Assembly: GCA_030424865.1 (NCBI GenBank)
Contig: JAUHVR010000003.1
Span: forward strand, 186,001 to 250,000
DNA length: 64,000 nt
Direction: 5' to 3'
From: Alphaproteobacteria bacterium
GTDB lineage: Bacteria; Pseudomonadota; Alphaproteobacteria; Rhodobacterales; Rhodobacteraceae
The notes beneath the pieces are model-generated. The model was given only the letters and a program-made list of their open reading frames with translations, had not been told where the DNA came from and made no database searches. The position numbers and the translations under genes are program-made. Shown here piece after piece: positions 26,713 to 34,653 of this stretch; position 1 is the stretch's first letter, and each line of letters starts with the position of its first letter.

Positions 26713-27792
26713 TCAGAGCCGCAACTCGGTGTCCTTGTCGAAAAGCGATGCGCGTGACGGATCAAGACCAAGACGGATGGTGTCGCCAACCGTCACCCGT
26801 GCCTGACCATCCATGCGCAGACGGAACCGTGCGCCCGCGAACTGGCAATCGACCACCGTGTCCGACCCCATCGGCTCGATCAGGTCGACGGTGACATCGG
26901 CCTGGAACGGCGCATTGCCGACCAATTCGCCCGTCACGACATGTTCTGGCCGGATCCCTAGCGTGGCAGCGCCGTTTGCGGCGCCGCCATTGGCAAAGTC
27001 GTACCCCGCCATGGGGATCGAGACATCGCCAACCTCGAAGGTGTCGCCGGTCAAGTGACCCTCCAGGAAGTTCATCGACGGCGACCCGATGAAACCCGCA
27101 ACGTATTTGTTGATAGGCCGTCCATAGATCTCGTCCGGGGATCCCAGCTGCATGATCTTGCCGCCCCGCATAATGGCGATCCGATCGGCCAAGGTCATGG
27201 CCTCGATCTGGTCGTGGGTCACATAGATCATGGTGTTCTGCAGGTTCTGGTGCAGACGCTTGATTTCGACCCGCAGGTCGGCACGCAGCTTGGCATCGAG
27301 GTTGGACAGGGGTTCGTCGAACAGGAACACGTCCACATCGCGCACCAGCGCGCGGCCGATGGCGACACGCTGCCGCTGACCACCCGACAGCGCGGCGGGC
27401 TTGCGTTTGAGCAGCGGTTCAATCTGCAGGATTTCGGCGGCGCGCTTGATCCGCGCAGCAATCTCGTCCTTGGGCAGCTTGGCGTTCTTCAGACCGAAGG
27501 ACAGGTTCCCTTCGACCGTCATCTGCGGGTACAGCGCGTAGGATTGGAACACCATGCCGATGCCCCGCTCGGACGGCTCGGCCCAGGTGACGTTGTTGCC
27601 CTTGATGTGGATCTGCCCGGCGGTCACATCCAAAAGACCGGCGATGCAGTTCAGCAGGGTCGACTTCCCACACCCGGACGAGCCCAGAAGCACCAGGAAT
27701 TCGCCCTTGCCGATCTCGAGGTTGAGATTTTGCAGGACTTTGACAGCGCCGAACTCCAGGTCGAGGTTCTTGATTTCAACAGAGTTGTTCAT
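26713..27792 (-). CDS. CUT1 sugar ABC transporter ATP-binding protein (UgpC/MsmX-like)
   Basis: This 359-residue ATPase powers a carbohydrate importer. Walker A is LGSSGCGKSTL, the signature is LSGGQRQRVAIGRALV, Walker B is VFLFDEPLSNLD, and the H-loop is IYVTHDQIEAM. The C-terminal 120 residues form the TOBE/regulatory domain typical of MalK/UgpC proteins, seen in LGIRPEHVVTG. It follows the two permeases after six bases and precedes the isomerase gene. Sugar specificity comes from the other subunits, not from this one. Confidence 0.92.
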   Translation of the reverse strand: MNNSVEIKNLDLEFGAVKVLQNLNLEIGKGEFLVLLGSSGCGKSTLLNCIAGLLDVTAGQIHIKGNNVTWAEPSERGIGMVFQSYALYPQMTVEGNLSFGLKNAKLPKDEIAARIKRAAEILQIEPLLKRKPAALSGGQRQRVAIGRALVRDVDVFLFDEPLSNLDAKLRADLRVEIKRLHQNLQNTMIYVTHDQIEAMTLADRIAIMRGGKIMQLGSPDEIYGRPINKYVAGFIGSPSMNFLEGHLTGDTFEVGDVSIPMAGYDFANGGAANGAATLGIRPEHVVTGELVGNAPFQADVTVDLIEPMGSDTVVDCQFAGARFRLRMDGQARVTVGDTIRLGLDPSRASLFDKDTELRL

Positions 27793-27798
27793 TTGGAT

Positions 27799-28704
27799 TT
27801 ACCCTTTGACTGCGCCAGCGGCGATGCCACGGACGAAGAGTTTCCCCGAGACAAAGTAGATGGTGAGAGGAACAAGACCGGTGATGATCGTCGCGGCCAT
27901 GTTGACGTTGTATTCCTTCACCCCCTGGGTGGAGTTGACGATGTTGTTCAGCGCAACCGTCATCGGATAGCTTTCGGGCCGCGTGTAGACGACGCCGAAC
28001 AGGAAATCGTTCCAGATCCCGGTGACTTGCAGGATGACCGCCACGGTAAAGATCGGCACCGACATGGGCAGCATGATCCGGAAGTAGATGCCCCAGAACC
28101 CGGCACCGTCAACGCGGGCGGCCTTGAACAGCTCTTCGGGCAGCGAGGTGAAGTAGTTCCGGAACAGCAGCGTCAGGATCGGCATGCCAAAGATCGTGTG
28201 CACGATGACCAGCCCGGACAGCGACCCGTAAAGCCCCATCTCGCGCAGCATGATCACGATTGGGTACAGCATCACCTGGTAGGGGATGAAGGCCCCGAAG
28301 ATCAGGATGGTAAAGAAGGCGTCGGCGCCCTTGAATTTCCAGTTGGCCAGCGCGTAGCCGTTGACCGACGCGATCGCGATCGAGGCAATGACACTGGGAA
28401 TGGTGATCCGGACCGAATTCCAGAAGCCGGTACTCAGCCCCTCGCAGGTCAGACCGGTGCAGGCCTCGGACCAGGCCTTGACCCAGGGGGCAAAGGTGAT
28501 CTCGACCGGCGGGGAAAAGACGTTGCCCAGCCGGATCTCGGGCATCCCTTTCATCGAGGTGATGATCATCACGTACAGCGGCAGCGCATAGTAGAGCGCG
28601 ACCATGATCAGGGTGCCGTACAGAAAGATGTTGCGGCGCGAAAAGGTCTTGCGGGGCTTGGGCCCCTGCGGGCCCGCCAGCGCATCGGGTGTCACATCAA
28701 CCAC
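27799..28704 (-). CDS. Carbohydrate ABC transporter permease (MalG-type)
   Basis: This 301-residue protein is the second membrane subunit of the CUT1 importer. About six transmembrane segments are visible, starting with IFLYGTLIMVALYYALPLYV. The EAA coupling loop reads EELFKAARVDGAGFWGIYFRIMLP, contacting the ATPase. A cytosolic N-terminal extension of about 25 residues precedes the first helix. It overlaps the previous permease gene by eight bases, indicating tight coupling. The periplasmic loop between helices 1 and 2 is longer than usual (WSEACTGLTCEG) and has two cysteines. Confidence 0.92.
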   Translation of the reverse strand: MVDVTPDALAGPQGPKPRKTFSRRNIFLYGTLIMVALYYALPLYVMIITSMKGMPEIRLGNVFSPPVEITFAPWVKAWSEACTGLTCEGLSTGFWNSVRITIPSVIASIAIASVNGYALANWKFKGADAFFTILIFGAFIPYQVMLYPIVIMLREMGLYGSLSGLVIVHTIFGMPILTLLFRNYFTSLPEELFKAARVDGAGFWGIYFRIMLPMSVPIFTVAVILQVTGIWNDFLFGVVYTRPESYPMTVALNNIVNSTQGVKEYNVNMAATIITGLVPLTIYFVSGKLFVRGIAAGAVKG

Positions 28705-29590
28705 GGTTCTTCGAGCCTCCGAATTCGAGGATTGCCCAGGGGATGACCACCAGCGCGACGGTCAGCAACATCATGGTCGAGGCGGCAAAGCCCTGACCCA
28801 GATTGTTGGCCTGGAACATCATGTCATAGACGTATTTCGCGGGAACTTCGGTCGAGATGCCGGGCCCGCCGCCTGTCTGCGCGACGATCAGGTCATAGAT
28901 TTTCACGATCCCGGTCACGACCAGCACAAGCGTCGTGATGAAGACCGGGCGCATCATCGGGATGACGATGAAGATATAGGTCTTCCATGCCGGGATCCCG
29001 TCGACACGGGCGGCTTTCCAGACCTCCTGGTCGATCCCGCGCAGACCTGCCAGCATCAGGACCATGACAAGCCCGCTGCCCTGCCACAGCCCGGCGATCA
29101 GCACGCCGAAAATGGCAATGTCAGCGTTGTAGAGAGGGTCGAAGGCAAAGCTGTCCCAGCCCCAGGCCTGGATGATGCTTTCGATACCGAACTCGGGGTT
29201 CAGGATCCACTGCCAGACCAGCCCGGTCACGACAAAGCTCAGTGCATAGGGATACAGGATCACAGTCCGGATGGTGTTCTCGAACCGGATTTTCTGGTCG
29301 ATCAACGCGGCAAGGATAAAGCCGATCACAAAGACCAGCACCAACATGCACAGGCCGTAAATGATCAGGTTCTCGATCGAGACCAGCCAACGGTTCGTGG
29401 ACCAAAGGCGTTCGTATTGATCAAGACCCACCCATCTGAGCCGCGGCAGAAGGCCGGATTTCGTAAAGCTGTAGACAATGGTCCAGGCGGTTCCGCCAAC
29501 AAACACAAAAAGGGCGGTCACGATCATGGGGATCGCGGCGATCTTTGCGGATTTGTTACGGAACAACTGGCTTGGGCGCTCGGATGACAT
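28697..29590 (-). CDS. Carbohydrate ABC transporter permease (MalF-type)
   Basis: This 297-residue permease is the first membrane subunit of the CUT1 importer. Six membrane segments are predicted, from IAAIPMIVTALFVFVGGTAW to MLLTVALVVIPWAILEF. The EAA loop is QEVWKAARVDGIPAWKTYIFIVIP. It follows the SBP gene after 77 bases containing a GC-rich stem-loop, a common way to let the SBP be made in excess over membrane subunits. Its 3' end overlaps the MalG-type gene. Confidence 0.92.
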   Translation of the reverse strand: MSSERPSQLFRNKSAKIAAIPMIVTALFVFVGGTAWTIVYSFTKSGLLPRLRWVGLDQYERLWSTNRWLVSIENLIIYGLCMLVLVFVIGFILAALIDQKIRFENTIRTVILYPYALSFVVTGLVWQWILNPEFGIESIIQAWGWDSFAFDPLYNADIAIFGVLIAGLWQGSGLVMVLMLAGLRGIDQEVWKAARVDGIPAWKTYIFIVIPMMRPVFITTLVLVVTGIVKIYDLIVAQTGGGPGISTEVPAKYVYDMMFQANNLGQGFAASTMMLLTVALVVIPWAILEFGGSKNRG

Positions 29591-29624
29591 AGGCCTTCCC
29601 CCAGAAGTATCAGATATGTGATTT

Positions 29625-29654
29625 GGCCGGCGCCGAAGGGACGCGACGCCGGCC
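29625..29654 (-). promoter_or_regulatory. GC-rich stem-loop between sugar SBP and permease genes
   Basis: GGCCGGCG at 29625-29632 pairs perfectly with CGCCGGCC at 29647-29654 across a 14-base loop. No T-run follows on the minus strand, so it is more likely a partial terminator or mRNA-stabilising hairpin that favours SBP expression than a full terminator. Confidence 0.6.
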
Positions 29655-29667
29655 AGCGCCGGGAGGA

Positions 29668-30894
29668 TCAGTCGGCGTCTGCGATGATGTCGACGAACCG
29701 CGCCTGAGCATCTTCAGCCGAGATCGAGGTGTCGGCAAAGAATTCGACAAACAGCGTGTTCAGCTGGTTGGCGGTATCAGGCGTGACCAGCATGTTCACG
29801 TCGGGCAAAAGCGCGCCGTCAGCAAGCAGGGCCAGACCCTTCTGCATGCAGTCGTTTGCGGCCGACAGATCGATGTCACCGCGCACCGGAAGCGAGCCTT
29901 TGGCGAGGTTGAAGCTGACCTGCGTTGCCGGCTTGAGCAGCAGGGCCGCAAGCTCTGCCTGGGCGGCCGCTTGTTCGTCGTCGCTCAGAACCGGGAAATA
30001 GAAGGCATCACCACCCGTCGACAGGCGCGGGTTGGTGCCCAGTCCCGGCAGACAGCTGTAGTCTTCGCCCGCAACCGAACCGGCAACAGCGAATTCGCCT
30101 TGTGCCCAGTCACCCATGATCTGGCCACCGGCCTCGCCCTGGATCACCAGGTTGGTGGCGTCGTTCCAGTTCTGGACCGTCGAGTTCGCCGCCATTTCGC
30201 GTGCCGAAGCGGCTGCTGCGAAAACAGTTGCCACATCGGCGCCACCGGCAACTGCGGTGTCCTTGTCACCATAGACGCTGGTGAAAACGTCGCTCGGCAG
30301 AAGGCTGGCCATCATCACGTTGAAAGCGCCCGACTGCTGCCAGCCCTGCTGCCCCATCGCCAGCGGGATCTTGTCGGCCGCTGCCAGCGCGTCAGACGCC
30401 GCAACGAACTCGGCCCAGTTTCCGGGCACGGCAACGCCCGCGTCTGCAAAGGCCTTGTGGCTGACCCAGAGCCACTGCCACGAGTGGATGTTCACGGGTG
30501 CGCAGTAGATGCGGCCATCGACGGTGCAGGCATCCAGCAGGGTCGAGGGGTTGACCAGATCCAGCCAGCCTTCGGCCTCGGCGATATCCGTGATGTCGCG
30601 CAGCAGGCCCGCCTCGATCAGTTCCTCGGCCTGGCGACCGTGGTTGAACTGGAACGCACCCATCGGGTCGCCACCGGTCAGACGGCTGACCATCACCGCG
30701 CGTGCCGCTTCGCCGCCGGCAATGGCCGCGTCGACCCAGGTGTTGCCGGTCGCGTTGAACGCGTCAGCGAACTGCTTCACCGCAGCCGCTTCGCCGCCGG
30801 ACGTCCACCAATGCATGACTTCCAGCTCAGTGGCGGAAGCACTGGTTGCCGCAACGATCGCGGTGGCTGACAGTAGTTTTGTGTAGTGGTTCAT
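29668..30894 (-). CDS. CUT1 sugar-binding periplasmic protein
   Basis: This 408-residue solute-binding protein begins with a signal peptide (KLLSATAIVAATSASA) and then LEVMHWWTSGGEAAAVKQF, typical of glucose/glucoside or oligosaccharide binders of the GtsA type. Further family features are INIHSWQWLWV-like aromatic residues for sugar stacking and two cysteine pairs (Cys in LLDACTVDGRIYCAP). It is the first gene of the minus-strand importer operon and faces the divergent lacI gene; the gap holds two LacI-type sites. The similarity to GtsA-type proteins suggests a hexose or hexose derivative, but this is inference. Confidence 0.87.
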   Translation of the reverse strand: MNHYTKLLSATAIVAATSASATELEVMHWWTSGGEAAAVKQFADAFNATGNTWVDAAIAGGEAARAVMVSRLTGGDPMGAFQFNHGRQAEELIEAGLLRDITDIAEAEGWLDLVNPSTLLDACTVDGRIYCAPVNIHSWQWLWVSHKAFADAGVAVPGNWAEFVAASDALAAADKIPLAMGQQGWQQSGAFNVMMASLLPSDVFTSVYGDKDTAVAGGADVATVFAAAASAREMAANSTVQNWNDATNLVIQGEAGGQIMGDWAQGEFAVAGSVAGEDYSCLPGLGTNPRLSTGGDAFYFPVLSDDEQAAAQAELAALLLKPATQVSFNLAKGSLPVRGDIDLSAANDCMQKGLALLADGALLPDVNMLVTPDTANQLNTLFVEFFADTSISAEDAQARFVDIIADAD

Positions 30895-30916
30895 TGGGTT
30901 CCTCCCTAAATCCCAA

Positions 30917-30951
30917 CTAAAACGTTATAGGCAGAATCTATATCGTTATAG
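30917..30951. promoter_or_regulatory. Two LacI-type operators 21 bp apart
   Basis: CTAAAACGTTATAG (30917-30930) and CTATATCGTTATAG (30938-30951) are 14-bp pseudo-palindromes with the central CG step that LacI-family repressors favour. They share the right half CGTTATAG and their centres are 21 bp apart, two helical turns. They lie 23-57 bases upstream of the SBP start, well placed to block its promoter. Confidence 0.78.
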
Positions 30952-30971
30952 TTTTTTCTTGCAAGAAAAAA
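30952..30971. promoter_or_regulatory. Perfect 20-bp palindrome next to the LacI sites
   Basis: TTTTTTCTTGCAAGAAAAAA is a perfect inverted repeat of two 10-mers, immediately abutting the second LacI site. With T-rich and A-rich arms it could be an operator of another regulator or a small bidirectional terminator, though the loop would be tight. Function unknown. Confidence 0.5.
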
Positions 30972-31064
30972 TTTTTGGGTAAGTATTGGGGAGGCGCAGG
31001 CCTTGGGGTAAGGCACTCACCGTCCCAGCCCAAAGAGCCTCGTCTGAACCGGGAGCATGATCGA

Positions 31065-32138
31065 ATGAAACCTGCGGCCGCGGAGGCGGAACACAAGACG
31101 GCAGAAGAGTTCCGGGCAATGGTCCCCAAGGGGGAGCGCCCGACCCTGAAAACCATCTCGAGAATCAGTGGCTTGGCGGTCGCAACGGTGTCACGTGCCT
31201 TGGGGGATGCGCCTGATATCGGATCCGATACCAAGGATCTTGTACGGCGCATCGCCGACGCAATCGGATACGTCCCCAACAGGGCGGGCGTACGTCTTCG
31301 GACAGGCCGCACAAACGTCATCACCCTAGTCGCTCCGGCCGAGGGCGACGTGATCAACAACACCGCCAAACTGACCAATTCCATCGCCCTGGAACTGCGC
31401 GGTACGCGATTCCATCTGAACGTCCTGCCCTGGTTTCCCGACGAAGATTCGCTTCGCCCCATCAAGTATATTGTCGAGACGCGCTCGGCGGATGCGGTGA
31501 TTTTCAACATGACCGAACCCGAGGACCAGCGGGTCGACTACCTGCTCAAGCGCCGGTTTCCCTTTGTCACGCACGGGCGGACCAAATGGCGCGACAAACA
31601 TGCCTACTACGACTACGACAACAAGACGTTCATGCAACTGGCCCTCAAGCGCCTGGCCGCACGTGGGCGCAAGAACATTCACGTCATCCTGCCCCCATCC
31701 AACCAGAACTACGCCCAGGACATGTACAGGGGCCTGGAAGAAACAGCGCCTCTGCTGGGCGTAAAGTTCCGCGTTGCGCAGAATGTGGACAGTGACAAAT
31801 CCTCGGATGAAATCAGGCATTGGATCAAGCAACGCCTGTCACAATCCCCAGGGATCGATGCCATTCTGTGCTCATCGTCGAAGGGGGCCATCGCCGGACT
31901 TGCGGCCATCGAACAGCAGGGTCGGGTCCTGGGGGATGACATCGATCTTTACTCCAAAGAGGTCATTCCGGTCCTGAAAATGTTCCGAAAGGACATTCTT
32001 GTCGAAATCGAGGATGTCAGCAAAGCTGGACGTTACATGGCCCAGGCCGCGATGCAGCAACTCATGGAACCAGACCTGCCGCTCATGCAGCATCTGGAAG
32101 TTCCCGTCGAGTCAGGTGGAGACCCCAAAGCGCACTGA
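31065..32138 (+). CDS. LacI-family transcriptional regulator
   Basis: This 357-residue protein has an N-terminal LacI helix-turn-helix, TLKTISRISGLAVATVSRALG (residues about 27-47), followed by the hinge region VPNRAGVRLRTGRTNVI and a periplasmic-binding-protein-like effector domain. The HTH is preceded by an unusual charged extension of about 26 residues if the ATG at 31065 is used. It is divergent from the sugar importer operon and is the likely repressor acting at the two CGTTATAG sites. The effector domain keeps the LacI core (DAVIFNMTEPEDQRVDYLL) and a C-terminal VSKAGRYMAQAAMQQL. The start has no strong ribosome site, so it remains uncertain. Confidence 0.87.
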   Translation: MKPAAAEAEHKTAEEFRAMVPKGERPTLKTISRISGLAVATVSRALGDAPDIGSDTKDLVRRIADAIGYVPNRAGVRLRTGRTNVITLVAPAEGDVINNTAKLTNSIALELRGTRFHLNVLPWFPDEDSLRPIKYIVETRSADAVIFNMTEPEDQRVDYLLKRRFPFVTHGRTKWRDKHAYYDYDNKTFMQLALKRLAARGRKNIHVILPPSNQNYAQDMYRGLEETAPLLGVKFRVAQNVDSDKSSDEIRHWIKQRLSQSPGIDAILCSSSKGAIAGLAAIEQQGRVLGDDIDLYSKEVIPVLKMFRKDILVEIEDVSKAGRYMAQAAMQQLMEPDLPLMQHLEVPVESGGDPKAH

Positions 32139-32402
32139 TCGCTGCCCGAGTTTGCTCGTCTCTCGTCCACTTGCCGCTGGTCTTTTCCAAACACGAACAA
32201 TCCATCAGTCCCGGGGGCGACAGGCCATATGCGCCTCACCTCGTTGCCCCAGCAAAGACCGACGGTGCACCCAATGTCAAAATTGTGCACAACAACATCA
32301 AGTTTGGCGCTGCAAATCCCCACATAAATCCACGTTATTGATCCCCACGACTGCAACGTCGGCGGCGCCAATCTGAGCCGCATTTAAAAAAGGGATTGCC
32401 AA
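32139..32402. promoter_or_regulatory. Leader/promoter region of the desaturase gene with a TTGTGCACAA dyad
   Basis: No gene is seen in these 264 bases. The perfect 10-bp palindrome TTGTGCACAA at 32283-32292 lies 111 bases before the desaturase start, inside the A/T-richer part of the gap, and may be an operator. No clear -35/-10 pair was recognised. Confidence 0.4.
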
Positions 32403-33461
32403 ATGGTGCACTCAAGCTGGAAAGACTACAGCCTGTCGGGGCCGTCCAAAGGTGCCGCCGTCATCACCGACGACCAGATAGAGACCCGCGTCGTCCAAAG
32501 CTGGTTCGTTGCCAAGGTCGACCGCAAGGCGCTGAAGGGCCTGATGAAACGTTCGGACCGCCCGGCAATGCTGAACTACGGTCTTTGGATCGGCCTGATC
32601 GCCGTGACGGGCGTGGCCACCTTGGCCACCTGGGGAACGGGATGGGGCTGGGTTTGGCTGGTGATCTACAGCGCCATACATCAAAGCGCCACCGCGCGGC
32701 AGCACGAGTTGGCCCATGGCACCCCGTTCCGAACCCGTTGGATCAACGAGCTGTTCTTTCACTTCAGCTCGTTCATCACCCTGTCCGAAGGGCACTACTA
32801 CCGGTGGCGCCATTCGCGGCATCACACTGACACGATCATCGTTGGGCGCGACCCCGAAATCCAGTCGCCCCGGCCGCCTGAAATCCTGTCGCTGTTGATC
32901 AATCTGTTCAACCTCAAGACGGTCCTCGTCACCTTGCGCGACTTCGTTGCCCGCGCCAGGGGCGACCTTGGCCCCGGGGCGCATTTTGTCCCGGACAGCG
33001 AAGGGCCCAAGGTCATCAACGCGGCCCGCATGTACTTGCTGGCAATCATCCTGATCCTTCTGGCTTGTGTCGCATTGGCCTCGCCCCTGCCCCTGCTTCT
33101 GACAATCGGTCCGCGTGTCATCGGCGCACCGCTATATGCCGTGCTGCATTTCACGCAGCACGCGGGCTTGAACGAAGACGTTTATGACCACCGTCTGAAC
33201 AGCCGCACCATCCTGATGAACCCGGTGCTGCGGTTCCTTTATGGAAACATGAACTACCACATCGAGCACCACATGTTCCCCATGGTGCCCTATCACCGGC
33301 TGCCAGAGCTGCACGAGATGATCAAGGATCAATGCCCTACGCCCAAGAACGGACTGTTGGACGCCTATCGCGAGATCGTTCCGATTCTGCTGCGTCAGGT
33401 CAAGGACCCCTCCTACCACATCCAGCCGGTCCTGCCGCAGGATCGCCTGGCCGCTGAATAA
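32403..33461 (+). CDS. MocD-like membrane di-iron fatty acid desaturase-family oxygenase
   Basis: This 352-residue membrane protein carries the three histidine boxes of the fatty acid desaturase/alkane hydroxylase family: HELAHG (101-106), HSRHHTD (137-143) and HIEHHMFP (286-293). Two hydrophobic pairs flank them (LNYGLWIGLIAVTGVATLATW and YLLAIILILLACVALA). It is followed after 20 bases by a Rieske-type ferredoxin, the same arrangement as mocD-mocE of rhizopine (O-methyl-scyllo-inosamine) catabolism, where the pair acts in O-demethylation. The family assignment is firm; a demethylase role is inferred from the pairing. A ferredoxin reductase (mocF) is not nearby. Confidence 0.83.
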   Translation: MVHSSWKDYSLSGPSKGAAVITDDQIETRVVQSWFVAKVDRKALKGLMKRSDRPAMLNYGLWIGLIAVTGVATLATWGTGWGWVWLVIYSAIHQSATARQHELAHGTPFRTRWINELFFHFSSFITLSEGHYYRWRHSRHHTDTIIVGRDPEIQSPRPPEILSLLINLFNLKTVLVTLRDFVARARGDLGPGAHFVPDSEGPKVINAARMYLLAIILILLACVALASPLPLLLTIGPRVIGAPLYAVLHFTQHAGLNEDVYDHRLNSRTILMNPVLRFLYGNMNYHIEHHMFPMVPYHRLPELHEMIKDQCPTPKNGLLDAYREIVPILLRQVKDPSYHIQPVLPQDRLAAE

Positions 33462-33481
33462 CGCGAGAAGGACCCAGGACC

Positions 33482-33799
33482 ATGACCCAATGGATTGACA
33501 TCTGCGCTGCCGACGACGTCGAGATGGAAGACCTGATCGAGGTCACCCACGACGGCCAAAGCTACGCCATCTACCGCAGCCCCGAGGATGCCTTTTACGC
33601 CACGGCCGCCCATTGCACCCATGAATACGTTTCGCTGGCTGACGGGCTGGTGATGGACCACATCATTGAATGCCCGATGCACAATGGCCGCTTCGACTAT
33701 CGCACCGGCGAGGCCAAGGGCGCGCCGGTCTGCGTGAACCTGAAAACCTATCCGGTCCAGCGGCAGGGCGATCGCATTCTACTCGGTCTCGGTGACTGA
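33482..33799 (+). CDS. MocE-like Rieske [2Fe-2S] ferredoxin
   Basis: This 105-residue soluble protein is a Rieske-type ferredoxin. The cluster ligands are C45-x-H47 in AAHCTHEYV and C64-x2-H67 in IECPMHNGRFDY. It has the length and motif style of MocE and of ferredoxin components of ring-hydroxylating or aliphatic oxygenases and would supply electrons to the adjacent di-iron enzyme. The start has a GAGAAGGACC upstream. Its 3' end overlaps the convergent araC gene by 21 bases. Confidence 0.87.
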   Translation: MTQWIDICAADDVEMEDLIEVTHDGQSYAIYRSPEDAFYATAAHCTHEYVSLADGLVMDHIIECPMHNGRFDYRTGEAKGAPVCVNLKTYPVQRQGDRILLGLGD

Positions 33800-34639
33800 G
33801 CGCCGTGTCTCCAATCCGTTGCGCTGGTGGCGCTTGCGATAGGTGTCGGGCGTGCAGCCGTATTGGGTGCGAAACAGGCGGTGGAAATAGCTGAGGTTCT
33901 CGATCCCGCAGGCCTCGGCAATGTCCAACAGCCCCAGCCGCCCGTCCCGCAACAGCATGGCGCCATGCTGGATGCGAATGCGGTTCACATATTTTGTGGG
34001 CGTCGTGCCCAGATACCTGCGGGTCACCCGGCACACATGTTCGTGCCCCCGCCCGGCCACCTCCAGAAATCCGGCGCTGCCCTGGCGAAAGACCTCGGGG
34101 CGCTGCGCCGCCTGACAGGCCCGGACCAGCCACTGCGGCGCGGCCGGATCAATGCGGGCCACGTCGTCCAACACAAAGGTCATCATGGTCAGCAGAAAAT
34201 GGTCCAGCCTCAGCTGGGTGCGCAGCGTGGTTTCCATCGTCAGACAGGTGTTGATCGCGCGCTCGCGCTGCGCGCCGTCCAATTGCACACAGACCGGCAG
34301 TGCCTGACGGGTCCAAAAGAACCGCCGATCCAGATCCTCATGATACCGTCGCAGCAGATCCGCCGCGGTCTCGGACCGGAACCGGATCGTGATCAGCCGG
34401 GTGACGCCATCCGCATCCGCTGCCAGAACTTCACAATCTGAAGGCCGCACAAAGACCACGTCACCGGGACCGCGTCTGACGTGCTGCCCGTTGATCCAAT
34501 GGGTGCCGGCCCCCGTTTCCAAGATCAGCAAGGCATAGTGATCCATTCCCTCGGCGTCGGACGGCAGATCCGAGGGCACGACCTCGCGCGAGAAATGAAA
34601 ACTCTCGCCGGGCTTCAGGATGTGATCTATGCGCCGCAT
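33779..34639 (-). CDS. AraC-family regulator with N-terminal cupin (copy 1)
   Basis: This 286-residue protein has an N-terminal cupin-like sensor domain (HYALLILETGAGTHWINGQHVRRGPGDVVFV) and a C-terminal pair of AraC helix-turn-helix motifs, ending in IAEACGIENLSYFHRLFRTQYGCTPDTYRKRH. The start at MRRIDHILKPGESFHFSRE matches the start of the paralogue upstream; longer in-frame extensions run back through that gene. It lies 14 bases downstream of the paralogue and convergent to the Rieske gene. The effector domain type (FHFSRE motif and cupin) is common in regulators of sugar uptake. It probably controls one of the neighbouring clusters. Confidence 0.86.
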   Translation of the reverse strand: MRRIDHILKPGESFHFSREVVPSDLPSDAEGMDHYALLILETGAGTHWINGQHVRRGPGDVVFVRPSDCEVLAADADGVTRLITIRFRSETAADLLRRYHEDLDRRFFWTRQALPVCVQLDGAQRERAINTCLTMETTLRTQLRLDHFLLTMMTFVLDDVARIDPAAPQWLVRACQAAQRPEVFRQGSAGFLEVAGRGHEHVCRVTRRYLGTTPTKYVNRIRIQHGAMLLRDGRLGLLDIAEACGIENLSYFHRLFRTQYGCTPDTYRKRHQRNGLETRRSVTETE

Positions 34640-34653
34640 TGTGTCCACGCGCG

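Noticed and set aside
27055-28746. A 563-codon plus-strand open frame over the ABC transporter genes
   Set aside because: Spans three well-identified minus-strand genes and encodes a His/Asp/Gln-rich product typical of an antisense frame.
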